A stretch of DNA of 35,699 nucleotides from an uncultured Clostridia bacterium (GTDB lineage Bacteria; Bacillota; Clostridia; Christensenellales; DTU072): NCBI GenBank assembly GCA_944371785.1, contig CALVXZ010000005.1, forward strand, positions 1-35,699, read 5' to 3'. Position numbers and translations under genes: made by a program. This document shows, piece by piece, positions 25,870-34,032 of this stretch; the first letter of the stretch is position 1, and each line of letters opens with the position of its first letter. The notes under the pieces are model-generated. The model saw only the letters and a program-made list of their open reading frames with translations. It searched no databases and had not been told where the DNA came from.

Positions 25870-25904
25870 GTTATCGGCCAAGCTTAATTTATAAGGAATG
25901 GCGT

Positions 25905-25933
25905 TTGACAGGCAGGGAAATTTCGGGTATAAT
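25905..25933 (+). promoter_or_regulatory. Perfect consensus vegetative promoter of xpt
   Basis: TTGACA (25905-25910), 17 bases, TATAAT (25928-25933), an exact match at both boxes. The leader is only about 23 bases, too short for the purine riboswitch that often precedes xpt. Confidence 0.85.
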
Positions 25934-25962
25934 TTATTCATTAATCACCAAAGAGGCGCAGT

Positions 25963-26535
25963 ATGAAACTTTTGGAGGACATGATCTTAAAATACGGCGA
26001 AGTCAGACCCGGAAACGTTTTGAAAGTCGACAGCTTTTTAAATCACCAAATCGACGTAAAGTTGGTCGAAAAGCTGGGCGAAGAACTGTACAAAGCTTTT
26101 AAAAACGATAATATCACAAAGGTTTTGACTATCGAATCTTCCGGTATCGCGATAGCTATGATGACGGCTTTGAAATTCGGCGTGCCGATGGTGTTCGCTA
26201 AAAAGAGAAAGACGATAAATCTTTCCGACGACGTATATACCGCGCCCGTTCACAGCTATACCAATAACCGCGATTACGAGGTCATGGTCAGCAAGGATTA
26301 TATAGGAAAGAACGACGTCATTCTGATAGTCGACGACTTTTTGGCAAACGGCTGCGCCCTCAGAGGGCTTATCGATATCGCGCACCGCGCCGGAGCTACC
26401 GTGGCAGGCGCAGGTATCGCTATCGAAAAAGGGTTCCAGGGCGGCGGCGACGTTTTGCGCGCGGAGGGACTGAAAATCGTTTCTCTTGCGGTGATAGAAA
26501 AAATGAGCGACGACTCGTTGACCTTCAGGAAATAA
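25963..26535 (+). CDS. xpt: Xanthine phosphoribosyltransferase
   Basis: A 190-residue type I phosphoribosyltransferase that salvages xanthine to XMP with PRPP. The PRPP-binding motif is ILIVDDFLANG at about 120-130 (Asp124, Asp125). The N-terminal MKLLEDMILKYG, the ESSGIAIA segment (58-65), the AKKRKTINL segment and the IEKGFQGGG hood are as in Firmicutes Xpt, and the length matches. AGAGG lies six bases before the ATG. It is followed by a terminator and then folD; xpt and folD share a link to purine synthesis and one-carbon supply. Confidence 0.95.
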   Translation: MKLLEDMILKYGEVRPGNVLKVDSFLNHQIDVKLVEKLGEELYKAFKNDNITKVLTIESSGIAIAMMTALKFGVPMVFAKKRKTINLSDDVYTAPVHSYTNNRDYEVMVSKDYIGKNDVILIVDDFLANGCALRGLIDIAHRAGATVAGAGIAIEKGFQGGGDVLRAEGLKIVSLAVIEKMSDDSLTFRK

Positions 26536-26539
26536 TCAT

Positions 26540-26562
26540 AGCGGGCTTTTGCCCGCTTTTTT
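26540..26562 (+). terminator. Intrinsic terminator between xpt and folD
   Basis: A 7-bp stem agcgggc/gcccgct around TTTT, followed by a T run to 26562. folD starts 25 bases later without an obvious promoter of its own, so read-through from the strong xpt promoter may feed folD. Confidence 0.88.
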
Positions 26563-26587
26563 AATTAAACTTATACGGAGTGAAAAG

Positions 26588-27433
26588 ATGACTGATTACA
26601 CCGAAAAAATTCTGGACGGCAGGGCGGTTGCCAAACATATCGAGGCTGAAATAGCCGCAGAAATAGAAAGAAAAGCAGCTTCGGGCGTGCAACGCCCCGT
26701 GCTTGCGACGATAATAGTCGGCGAAAATCCTTCGTCGGTCACTTACGTCAGGATGAAAGGCAACGCCTGCAGACGCGTCGGCATCGAACCCAGGAAAGTC
26801 GAATTGCCCGAACAGACCACTACGGAAGAACTTATAAAAGTCATCGACGATCTGAACGCCGACGGAAACGTGTACGGCATACTTTTGCAGCACCCGGTAC
26901 CGCGCCAAATCGACGAACGCGCCTGTTTCGACAGGATCGCTCCCGAAAAAGACGTCGACGGCGTAGGCGTGAACTCGTTGGGAAAGACTGCGTTGGGGCT
27001 TCCCGGTTACCGCGCCGCCACCGCCCAAGCCATCATGAATATCCTTGATTATTACAAAATCCCTCTGCAGGGCAAAGAAGCGGTGGTCATAGGCAGATCT
27101 CCCATACTCGGCAAGCCGGTCGCGATGTTGCTGTTGAACGCCAATTGCACCGTCACCGTCACGCATACGAAGACGGTGGGTATAGGCGACGTCGTCCGCC
27201 GCGCGGATATCGTAGTAGCCGCTTGCGGAGTGCCGCGCTTTGTCCGTCCCGAATGGGTAAAACCCGGCGCGGTGGTGATAGACGCCGGTTATAACGCCGG
27301 AAATATCGGCGACGTGGACGAGGGCGCGTTCGAAAACGCTTCGTTGATGACCCCCGTTCCGGGAGGAGTGGGACCGGTCACGATCGCCACTCTGATGCAG
27401 CAAACGATGCTTTCGTTCCTGAAAAGGAACTGA
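26588..27433 (+). CDS. folD: Bifunctional methylenetetrahydrofolate dehydrogenase/cyclohydrolase, divergent
   Basis: A 281-residue FolD-family protein, which interconverts methylene-, methenyl- and formyl-tetrahydrofolate. Motifs kept: VGENPSSVTYVRMKGNA with the catalytic Tyr and Lys, LLQHPVP, EKDVDG, the NADP-binding VVIGRSPILGKPVA and the terminal PVPGGVGPVTIATL. Motifs changed: the usual DGFHPxN reads DGVGVNS, and the PCTPxG loop reads AATAQA. These place it in a divergent branch, still probably active because the Tyr, Lys, Gln and Asp are present. The start at 26588 has GGAG seven bases upstream; an upstream in-frame start at 26549 would lie within the preceding terminator. Confidence 0.88.
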   Translation: MTDYTEKILDGRAVAKHIEAEIAAEIERKAASGVQRPVLATIIVGENPSSVTYVRMKGNACRRVGIEPRKVELPEQTTTEELIKVIDDLNADGNVYGILLQHPVPRQIDERACFDRIAPEKDVDGVGVNSLGKTALGLPGYRAATAQAIMNILDYYKIPLQGKEAVVIGRSPILGKPVAMLLLNANCTVTVTHTKTVGIGDVVRRADIVVAACGVPRFVRPEWVKPGAVVIDAGYNAGNIGDVDEGAFENASLMTPVPGGVGPVTIATLMQQTMLSFLKRN

Positions 27434-27462
27434 GTCCGAAAGGCGTTTTAAATTTTAAACAT

Positions 27463-27497
27463 AACAAAGAACCGGCTTTTTCAGCCGGTTCTTTGTT
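27463..27497. terminator. Long bidirectional terminator between folD and the sialidase gene
   Basis: A perfect 15-bp stem aacaaagaaccggct (27463-27477) with agccggttctttgtt (27483-27497) and a 5-base loop. It serves the two convergent genes; the T runs are short but the stem is very stable. Confidence 0.85.
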
Positions 27498-27538
27498 TCA
27501 AATCATATCGTGCCGTACGATCAGGCGTTTCGGCAAAT

Positions 27539-28813
27539 TCAGCCCTTCAATTCCGACAAGGCAAAGGTCGTGAATTTTATGTCCTCGTGCTTTGTGCAGT
27601 CTTCGAACAATACGGCGATTCTGCCGTCGGGGAGCTGAGCCGCGGAAGAATAAACGAATTCTCCGTCGGTTATCAACAGGCTGCGCGGGAAGGTCTTTCC
27701 GCCGTCGAAGGAAAGTCTTGCCGTTCCCATACGGCGTTTTTTGGGGTCTGCCGCATTTATCGTCAAAATGGCTTCCTTGCCGTCTTCCTCCACGCGGAGC
27801 GCGGTGATTTGGCATACGCACTGCGGCAGCTGTTCGTGCAATACGGGCTCGCTCCAGGTGATGCCGCTATCGTTTGAACGGGATACCATGATCAGACGTT
27901 TGGGATGATGATTCCTTAAAAACCATACCAATTCGCCCGAATCCAATTCGACGACCTGGCTTTCGGTAAGGTAGGTTCTCATCGGGAAGATCAACGGATT
28001 TTCCTTGCCGATATATCTGCCGCGGATAGGGGGAGTTTCGGTGACGGACCAGCTGTTGCCGCCGTCGTCGGAGTATATGATCGCCGTGGTCAGCTTCATC
28101 GGGAGTTTGCCCAATCCGTAATATATCGGGAAGATCAGTCTGCCGGCGTGTTCGCCGTGCCTTAATTGGATACCGTTTGCGGGACCGGAGCCTATGAAGT
28201 GCCAGCCTTTGCCCTTTACCGCGGGGTTGAGTTCCAACGGCTTCGACCAGGTCTTGCCGTGATCGTCGGAACGGATCAGCATCAGGTAGGAGGTTTCGTA
28301 CAATTTATAACCGCCTTCGCCCGTCAGTACGTTTCCGCCGCTCCAGCTGCCGTCCGCCGCTACCGCAATCTTTTCGGAGCCGCCGACTTCGTTCATTTCG
28401 CCGTCCTTCCAAAGGAATTTTTTACCGTTTCCCGTGACGATCCTTGCGCCGTTTTCGTATCCGGTGCCTTTTTTGCAATTCAGGATCCCTATGCCGGCGG
28501 GCGTCATGGAATATAACATAAATACGGCGTCCTGCTTTGCGTCGTACAACATAGCAGGATCTATAGCCGCGGCGGAATGTTTTTTGTCCTTACCCACCAT
28601 TTGAACGGCGGTAATCTGTTCCGACCAGGTCTTTCCTCCGTCTTCGGAAATTCGCACGACTTTATCTATGCGGTTGGGGTTGTCGGATCCGGTAAAAAAG
28701 CGTTCGTCCGCAGCCGCCACCAAAGTGCCGTCCTTTGTAACTACCACGGACGGAATGCGATAGTTTTCGGCATTGCCCGTAGCTTTAGAAAATACAATCG
28801 AAAAATTATCCAT
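27539..28813 (-). CDS. Exo-alpha-sialidase-like protein (GH33-type), no signal peptide
   Basis: A 424-residue six-bladed beta-propeller of the sialidase family, which removes terminal sialic acid. The FRIP-type motif reads YRIPS at 18-22 with the first triad Arg at 19. Five Asp-box repeats are visible: SEDGGKTW, SDDHGKTW, SDDGGNSW, SNDSGITW and SFDGGKTF. The start at 28813 follows AGGAGG by four bases; an in-frame GTG or ATG further upstream would lengthen it only by about seven residues. Secreted sialidases normally have a signal peptide; none is present here, so the protein should act in the cytoplasm, perhaps on imported oligosaccharides. No nan genes are adjacent. Confidence 0.88.
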   Translation of the reverse strand: MDNFSIVFSKATGNAENYRIPSVVVTKDGTLVAAADERFFTGSDNPNRIDKVVRISEDGGKTWSEQITAVQMVGKDKKHSAAAIDPAMLYDAKQDAVFMLYSMTPAGIGILNCKKGTGYENGARIVTGNGKKFLWKDGEMNEVGGSEKIAVAADGSWSGGNVLTGEGGYKLYETSYLMLIRSDDHGKTWSKPLELNPAVKGKGWHFIGSGPANGIQLRHGEHAGRLIFPIYYGLGKLPMKLTTAIIYSDDGGNSWSVTETPPIRGRYIGKENPLIFPMRTYLTESQVVELDSGELVWFLRNHHPKRLIMVSRSNDSGITWSEPVLHEQLPQCVCQITALRVEEDGKEAILTINAADPKKRRMGTARLSFDGGKTFPRSLLITDGEFVYSSAAQLPDGRIAVLFEDCTKHEDIKFTTFALSELKG

Positions 28814-28914
28814 AATGCCTCCTATTGCAACCATTATATCTTAAAAAATTATTAATTACAAGCCAAACCGCCCATTTTCCGCGGATAAAAGGGAAGAATA
28901 AGCCGAAGCATCGC

Positions 28915-28943
28915 TTGCAAAAACCGGCTTTTTATGGTACAAT
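28915..28943 (+). promoter_or_regulatory. Promoter of the ATP-grasp gene
   Basis: TTGCAA (28915-28920), 17 bases, TACAAT (28938-28943). Confidence 0.65.
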
Positions 28944-28967
28944 CGCATACGCTCCCGTTAAAAATAC

Positions 28968-28983
28968 GAAAGGAGTACCTTTC
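28968..28983 (+). promoter_or_regulatory. Hairpin overlapping the ribosome site of the ATP-grasp gene
   Basis: gaaagg-AGTA-cctttc, a perfect 6-bp stem whose left arm and loop contain the AAAGGAG ribosome site (28969-28975). It could mask the site or simply alter its distance to the start codon. Confidence 0.4.
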
Positions 28984-28994
28984 TGACAGAAGAT

Positions 28995-29891
28995 ATGAGG
29001 AAAGCCGCAATAATCGTAAACGCCTATCGCCGTCCCGTAAACGTTCTCCAGCAGGCGGAGCGTTTAAAAACGGAGCTTGAAAAAGTCGGTTTTTCGGCTG
29101 AAATTATCACGAACAGATATTTTTTATGCAGTATCCGCGACGACGGAACGGTATTTGACAAACTTGACGGTTACGAATTCTGTATCTATTTGGACAAGGA
29201 TAAATATACTGCGGATCTGTTGGAAAAACAAGGTTTGCGCCTGTTCAACAGGGCGGAAGCCATAGAAAAATGCGACGACAAAATGACTACGCATATAGCT
29301 TTGTCGAACGCGGGAATACCGATGCCGAAGACCTTGCCCGGATTGTTGTGTTACACTCCCGACGAAAAGGTGCCGGAGGAAAGTCTGCGCATCGTTGCCG
29401 AAGAGTTGGGATTTCCGCTGATAGCAAAGGCAAGTTACGGTTCGATGGGTAACGAAGTGTTCCTGGTGAACGATTTCGGAAGCCTCAGAACCCGCGCCGA
29501 GGAATTGAAGTGCAAGCCGCATTTGTTTCAACGCTTTATCGCCTCCAGCCGCGGCAGGGATATCCGTCTGTCGGTGATAGGCGGAAAGTTCGTCGCCGCA
29601 ATGGAAAGACGCTCCACGTCCGATTTCAGATCCAATATAGAACGCGGAGCCGTCGGCGTAGCGATCGATCCGCCGTCCGAAGTCGCGGCTATGGCGGAAA
29701 AAGCCGCAAAGATATTGGGATTGGATTATTGCGGAGTCGACGTGCTGATAGGGGACGAGGGGTATTATCTCTGCGAGGTCAATTCAAACGCCTTTTTCAA
29801 AGGGCTGGAAGCCGCCACGGGAGTCAATATCGCCGAAAAATACGTCCGTTACATCGTGTCCGTTGCCGACGGCGCAAAGCGCGGTTTATAA
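28995..29891 (+). CDS. RimK-like ATP-grasp ligase
   Basis: A 298-residue ATP-grasp protein. Residues about 1-90 form a pre-ATP-grasp domain; about 95-290 form the grasp itself, with KMTTHIALSNAGIPMPKT as the usual entry helix, PLIAKASYGSMGNEVFLV as the lysine and glycine-rich phosphate loop, FQRFIASSRGRDIRLSVIGG, and the metal-binding YLCEVNSNAFFKGLE (E and N ligands). Relatives such as RimK, LysX and coenzyme-F420 ligases add amino acids to carboxyl groups; the acceptor here is unknown. The ATG at 28995 lies 19 bases from the only good ribosome site, whereas an in-frame CTG at 28983 lies seven bases from it and would add four residues. The gene is probably monocistronic. Confidence 0.85.
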   Translation: MRKAAIIVNAYRRPVNVLQQAERLKTELEKVGFSAEIITNRYFLCSIRDDGTVFDKLDGYEFCIYLDKDKYTADLLEKQGLRLFNRAEAIEKCDDKMTTHIALSNAGIPMPKTLPGLLCYTPDEKVPEESLRIVAEELGFPLIAKASYGSMGNEVFLVNDFGSLRTRAEELKCKPHLFQRFIASSRGRDIRLSVIGGKFVAAMERRSTSDFRSNIERGAVGVAIDPPSEVAAMAEKAAKILGLDYCGVDVLIGDEGYYLCEVNSNAFFKGLEAATGVNIAEKYVRYIVSVADGAKRGL

Positions 29892-29976
29892 ATCGGATTT
29901 TTCCGCCGCGCCGCGATCCCGCAATGCCCGTAAAATTCCATTTGACAAATGTTTATATAAAATGGATAAAAATTGC

Positions 29977-30005
29977 TTGAAAAAATCCTTCGCGTGGTTT
30001 ATAAT
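29977..30005 (+). promoter_or_regulatory. Promoter of the DUF1858/tRNA-Gln unit
   Basis: TTGAAA (29977-29982), 17 bases, perfect TATAAT (30000-30005). No other promoter is needed for tRNA-Gln, which starts 13 bases after the DUF1858 stop. Confidence 0.75.
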
Positions 30006-30036
30006 GTCTTAGGACTTCAAAAGGAGGTTTGACAGT

Positions 30037-30243
30037 ATGATAACCAAAGATATGGTGATCGGCGACGTGTTGGACAACGCGAAGAACCCCGAAGCGGTCG
30101 CGGCAGTATTGATCGGAAAATTCGGCATGCATTGCCTGCAATGCCCTTGCTCCCGCAGCGAATCCATAGAGGAAGCCGCAATGGTCCACGGCGTAGACGC
30201 GGAAGTAATGGTTAACGCGCTGAACGAAGCAGACAATCAGTAA
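30037..30243 (+). CDS. DUF1858-family small protein
   Basis: A 68-residue protein matching the DUF1858 family (disulphide/hydrid-cluster-type domain also seen at the N terminus of ScdA-like proteins). It has the [11 protein letters not shown] start and a [10 protein letters not shown] Cys cluster (Cys at about 33, 36 and 38) typical of the family. These cysteines suggest redox or metal binding, though the molecular role is not known. AGGAGG lies nine bases before the ATG. tRNA-Gln follows after 13 bases, so both are likely on one transcript. Confidence 0.88.
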   Translation: MITKDMVIGDVLDNAKNPEAVAAVLIGKFGMHCLQCPCSRSESIEEAAMVHGVDAEVMVNALNEADNQ

Positions 30244-30256
30244 CAATTTAAAATAT

Positions 30257-30330
30257 TGGAGTATGGTGCAATGGTAGCACAAGGGACTCTGACCCCCTTG
30301 ATGTAAGTTCGATTCTTACTACTCCTGCCA
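30257..30330 (+). tRNA. tRNA-Gln, anticodon CTG
   Basis: 74 bases with CCA encoded. Acceptor tggagta/tactcct, D stem gtgc/gcac, anticodon stem aggga/cccct with loop CTCTGAC giving anticodon CTG, 4-base variable loop, T stem gtaag/cttac with loop TTCGATT, discriminator G. Two oddities: position 1-72 is T-T instead of the usual U-A, and position 31-39 is an A-C mismatch. It reads CAG codons. Confidence 0.92.
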
Positions 30331-30340
30331 TCTGATATAA

Positions 30341-30373
30341 AAATGCGGAATAATTTGTTTCCGCATTTTTTTA
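30341..30373 (+). terminator. Intrinsic terminator after tRNA-Gln
   Basis: A 10-bp stem aaatgcggaa/ttccgcattt (30341-30350 with 30359-30368), 8-base loop, then TTTTATTT. It ends the DUF1858/tRNA unit. From 30374 to 30505 the sequence is AT-rich and I see no gene. Confidence 0.88.
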
Positions 30374-30505
30374 TTTGCAAATTTTTATCTGTTAATTCGA
30401 TTATCGGTTTCAATTTAAAGCGCGTTTCGGTGCGGACAGCTTTGGAATGCAAAGAAAATACAACGGAAAAATTTAAAAATTTGTATAAAAATTTATGTAA
30501 AAGTA

Positions 30506-30534
30506 TTGACAAAAGTTTTGCGAAGTTGTATAGT
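30506..30534 (+). promoter_or_regulatory. Promoter of the RHH-clpB unit
   Basis: TTGACA (30506-30511), 17 bases, TATAGT (30529-30534). No CIRCE inverted repeat or CtsR-type direct repeat was seen near it, so clpB does not show the usual Firmicutes heat-shock operators. Confidence 0.75.
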
Positions 30535-30555
30535 ATGATAGAAAAGGAGGCGCGT

Positions 30556-31212
30556 ATGAAAAAGAGTATGTACAGCCTGATGTTGGCGGATGAGGTCGTA
30601 AAGGCGGTGGATGCCATGGCGCAGGAACAGGGTACAAACCGTTCCAATCTGATAAACCAGATCCTTGCCGAGCATTTATCGTTGGTAACGCCCGAAAAGC
30701 ACGTCGGGCAGATTTTCGACGTCATAGGCGCGTTGATGGATAACCGCGGTGAATACAGGATGTATTCGGAACCGAATAATCTTACGATGTCTATCAAGAG
30801 CGTATTAAGGTATCATTACCGTCCTACGATACGCTACGAAGTCGAAATGCAAAGGAGTTTTACCAAAACTTACGGGCAGTTGAAAATATTGTTCCGTACC
30901 ACTTCTTCGGAGCTGTTGCTGGAGCTGACGCAGTTTTATAAACTGTGGATGCAATTGGAAGGGATATATCTGCATAACTTCTTCGGCGACAATCCGCCGC
31001 GCTACGAAATGGAGCCCGGAAGGTTTACGAGGACGTTTGCCATATACGGCGAAGCCGCCTGTTCCGACGCCGAGATAGGCGACGCGATAGGCAATTACGT
31101 CGCGACTTTCGACGAGGTTTTGAAAGGGTATCTTTCGGGAGAATACAAAACCTTGTCGGATATGGAAAACAGGTATTTAGGGTACCTGAACAGCGGCGTT
31201 CGGTTGATCTGA
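30556..31212 (+). CDS. Ribbon-helix-helix protein upstream of clpB
   Basis: A 218-residue protein. Residues 1-45 look like a CopG/Arc-type ribbon-helix-helix DNA-binding fold: a short strand (MYSLMLADEVV) and two helices separated by a turn (AMAQEQGTNRSNLINQILAEHL). The remaining 170 residues, rich in aromatic and charged residues, are not recognised and may be a ligand or protein-binding domain. AAGGAGG lies five bases before the ATG. An open frame extends upstream to 30343 but crosses the promoter. clpB follows after 29 bases with no promoter or terminator between, so the protein may regulate clpB and itself; this is inference from position. Confidence 0.75.
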   Translation: MKKSMYSLMLADEVVKAVDAMAQEQGTNRSNLINQILAEHLSLVTPEKHVGQIFDVIGALMDNRGEYRMYSEPNNLTMSIKSVLRYHYRPTIRYEVEMQRSFTKTYGQLKILFRTTSSELLLELTQFYKLWMQLEGIYLHNFFGDNPPRYEMEPGRFTRTFAIYGEAACSDAEIGDAIGNYVATFDEVLKGYLSGEYKTLSDMENRYLGYLNSGVRLI

Positions 31213-31241
31213 TTTCAAATTAAAGGGAGGTGAGATAATAT

Positions 31242-33842
31242 ATGAACGCACAAAAATTCACTAAAAAATCGCTGGAAGCGTTGCAGAGCGCGGAAAGTAT
31301 AGCAATAGAAAATCAAAACATGCAGGTGATGCCCGAACACCTTACCTACGCATTGGTGGATCAGGACGGCGGGCTGATACCTTCGTTACTGAAAAAAGCG
31401 GGCACGGACGTAGACAAGCTGTTGGCTATGTTGGACGGCGCCATTCAAAAGATCCCCGCGGTCACAGGCTCCGGAAGGGAGTCCGGGAAGATATATATTT
31501 CTCCCGTTACCGACAAGATCCTGACGGGAGCCGAAAGGCTGGCGGATTCTTCGAAGGACGAATACGTTTCGGTGGAGCATATAATGCTGTCGATTTTCGA
31601 CCACGCCACGGACGAACTGAAATCGATCTTCCGCGCGCTGGGAATTACTAAATCGACGTTCGAAACGGAGCTGAAAAAGGTCAAAACCGACCGCGTTACT
31701 TCGGACGAGCCCGAAAACGCGTATGACGCTTTGAATAAGTACGGATTCGATCTGGTGGAGCGCGCGAAACAACAGAAACTCGATCCCGTGATCGGGCGTG
31801 ACCAGGAGATCAGAAACGTAATAAGGATATTGTCCAGAAAGACCAAAAACAATCCTGTGCTGATAGGCGAACCCGGCGTGGGCAAGACGGCGGTAGTCGA
31901 AGGGCTTGCGCAGCGTATAGTTCGCGGCGACGTGCCGGAGGGACTGAAGGACAAGACGATATTCGCGTTGGATATGGGCGCGCTGATCGCAGGCGCCAAA
32001 TTCAGAGGCGAATTCGAGGAACGTCTGAAAGCCGTTCTTGCCGAGATCAAAAAGAGCGAAGGCAAGATCATTCTGTTCATAGACGAACTGCATACCATTG
32101 TCGGCGCAGGCAAATCCGACGGCGCTATGGACGCGGGCAACCTTTTAAAGCCTATGCTTGCGCGTGGAGAATTGCATTGTATCGGCGCGACGACCTTGGA
32201 CGAATACAGAAAGTATATCGAGAAGGACGCCGCTTTGGAAAGGCGGTTCCAGCCCGTTACCGTGGACGAACCGACAGTCGAAGACACCATTTCGATCCTG
32301 CGCGGACTGAAGGAGCGGTATGAGGTTTATCACGGAGTCAGGATACACGATTCGGCTTTGATAGCGGCGGCAACGCTTTCGCACCGTTATATTTCCGACA
32401 GGTTCCTTCCGGATAAAGCTATCGACCTTGTGGACGAAGCTTCCGCTACGATCAGGACGGAGATCGATTCTATGCCCGGGGAAATGGACGATATCAGAAG
32501 GCGTATAATGCAACTGGAGATCGAAGAAATGGCGCTTTCCAAGGAATCGGACAAACTTTCCGCGGACAGGTTGGAAACCATTCGAAAAGAACTTGCCTCC
32601 GATAAGGAAAAGTTCAACGCGATGAAAGCCGAATGGCAGCACGAAAAGGAAAGCATTCACGCGGTTTCCGATCTGAAAGCCGAGATAGAAAAACTGAACG
32701 GCGAGATCGAAGCTGCGCAAAGGAACGGCGATTACGCTCTGGCGGCGGAGCTTAAATACGGCAAGCTGCCCGGGTTACAGCAGAAGCTGGATGCTGCCGG
32801 CAGCGAATCCGGCAAGAAATACACTTTGCTGAGGGACACCGTCACCGAAGAGGAGATCGCCAAAGTCGTTTCCCGTTGGACGGGCATTCCGTTGACGAAG
32901 CTGATGCAGGGCGAACGCGAAAAGATACTTAATCTGGGCGAGATACTGCATAAGCGTATAATAGGTCAGGACGAAGCCGTGACGAAAGTCACCGAAGCCA
33001 TCATTCGTTCCAGGGCGGGTATATCCGACCCCAACCGTCCGATAGGTTCGTTTTTGTTCCTGGGACCTACGGGCGTAGGTAAGACCGAACTTGCCAAAGC
33101 GCTTGCCGAAACGCTGTTCGACGACGAGCACAACATCGTCAGGATCGATATGACGGAATATATGGAAAAATTCTCGGTTTCCAGGCTGATAGGCGCGCCG
33201 CCCGGATACGTCGGATACGGCGAGGGCGGTCAGCTGACCGAGGCAGTCAGAAGGAAACCTTATTCCGTAGTCTTGTTCGACGAGATCGAAAAGGCGCACC
33301 CCGACGTGTTCAACATACTGTTACAGGTATTGGACGACGGCAGGATAACCGATTCGCAGGGCAGGACGGTGGATTTCAAAAACACCATTATTATCCTGAC
33401 TTCGAACCTGGGTTCGCAATTCCTGCTTGACGGCATAGACGAAAACGGCGAAATTTCCGCGGAAGCCAAAGAGAACGTCGAAAGGCTGTTGAAACAGAGC
33501 TTCCGTCCGGAGTTCCTGAACAGGCTGGACGAAATAGTGTTCTATAAACCTTTGACGAAACAGGACGTCGTAAAGATCGTCGAACTGTTGGTAAAGGGAT
33601 TGGAAAAACGCTTGGAAGAAAGACAGCTGAAACTTGTCGTCACTCCCAAAGCCAAGGAACTGATAGCCGATTCCGGATACGATCCCGTATACGGCGCGCG
33701 TCCGCTGAAACGGTATATGCAAAGCAAGATCGAATCGCTGATAGCGAGGACGATCCTTGCCGACGATCCCGGCGCGGGAGATACCATAGAAGTCGGAGTA
33801 GACAACGGCGCTTTCAAAGTCACCGTCGTAAAAGCGCAATAA
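31242..33842 (+). CDS. clpB: Disaggregase chaperone ClpB
   Basis: An 866-residue Hsp100 AAA+ disaggregase that, with DnaK, pulls proteins from aggregates. It has the N-terminal Clp repeat domain (1-145), NBD1 with Walker A GEPGVGKT at 209-216, a coiled-coil middle domain at about 405-525, which separates ClpB from ClpC/ClpA, and NBD2 with Walker A GPTGVGKT at 608-615, the pore loop GYVGYGEGG and a C-terminal D2 small domain ending in [14 protein letters not shown]. The length is normal and no motif is damaged. GGGAGGTGA precedes the ATG. It is the second gene of a unit headed by the RHH protein and is followed by a strong terminator. Confidence 0.97.
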   Translation: MNAQKFTKKSLEALQSAESIAIENQNMQVMPEHLTYALVDQDGGLIPSLLKKAGTDVDKLLAMLDGAIQKIPAVTGSGRESGKIYISPVTDKILTGAERLADSSKDEYVSVEHIMLSIFDHATDELKSIFRALGITKSTFETELKKVKTDRVTSDEPENAYDALNKYGFDLVERAKQQKLDPVIGRDQEIRNVIRILSRKTKNNPVLIGEPGVGKTAVVEGLAQRIVRGDVPEGLKDKTIFALDMGALIAGAKFRGEFEERLKAVLAEIKKSEGKIILFIDELHTIVGAGKSDGAMDAGNLLKPMLARGELHCIGATTLDEYRKYIEKDAALERRFQPVTVDEPTVEDTISILRGLKERYEVYHGVRIHDSALIAAATLSHRYISDRFLPDKAIDLVDEASATIRTEIDSMPGEMDDIRRRIMQLEIEEMALSKESDKLSADRLETIRKELASDKEKFNAMKAEWQHEKESIHAVSDLKAEIEKLNGEIEAAQRNGDYALAAELKYGKLPGLQQKLDAAGSESGKKYTLLRDTVTEEEIAKVVSRWTGIPLTKLMQGEREKILNLGEILHKRIIGQDEAVTKVTEAIIRSRAGISDPNRPIGSFLFLGPTGVGKTELAKALAETLFDDEHNIVRIDMTEYMEKFSVSRLIGAPPGYVGYGEGGQLTEAVRRKPYSVVLFDEIEKAHPDVFNILLQVLDDGRITDSQGRTVDFKNTIIILTSNLGSQFLLDGIDENGEISAEAKENVERLLKQSFRPEFLNRLDEIVFYKPLTKQDVVKIVELLVKGLEKRLEERQLKLVVTPKAKELIADSGYDPVYGARPLKRYMQSKIESLIARTILADDPGAGDTIEVGVDNGAFKVTVVKAQ

Positions 33843-33856
33843 CGACCTTTAAATTT

Positions 33857-33889
33857 AAAAAACCTGCGGTAAAAGCCGCAGGTTTTTTT
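33857..33889 (+). terminator. Intrinsic terminator after clpB
   Basis: aaaaaacctgcgg (33857-33869) pairs with ccgcaggtttttt (33876-33888) around loop TAAAAG. The T run makes it a strong terminator. Confidence 0.92.
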
Positions 33890-33968
33890 ATCGGCGCAGC
33901 CGAAAACCGGTATTTCCGCACCGCGTTGCGGCGGCTCAATTTTATATATTATTTAGGGTGTTTTCGTA

Positions 33969-33997
33969 TTGACTGTTCCGTATATGTATGTTAATAT
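33969..33997 (+). promoter_or_regulatory. Promoter of the ABC exporter gene
   Basis: TTGACT (33969-33974), 17 bases, TAATAT (33992-33997). Confidence 0.6.
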
Positions 33998-34032
33998 ATA
34001 TTTAATTATATAAAAATGTGCAGGAGCGGCCT

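Noticed and set aside
25934-25962. Guanine riboswitch upstream of xpt
   Set aside because: The leader from the consensus promoter is about 23 bases, too short for the aptamer, and no aptamer core was seen upstream either.
29942-29970. TTGACA at 29942 as a second promoter before the DUF1858 gene
   Set aside because: At the 17-base spacing the -10 would read GATAAA, much weaker than the TTGAAA/TATAAT pair downstream.
30480-30556. CIRCE or CtsR operator upstream of the clpB unit
   Set aside because: No TTAGCACTC-N9-GAGTGCTAA-like inverted repeat and no heptad direct repeat was seen.
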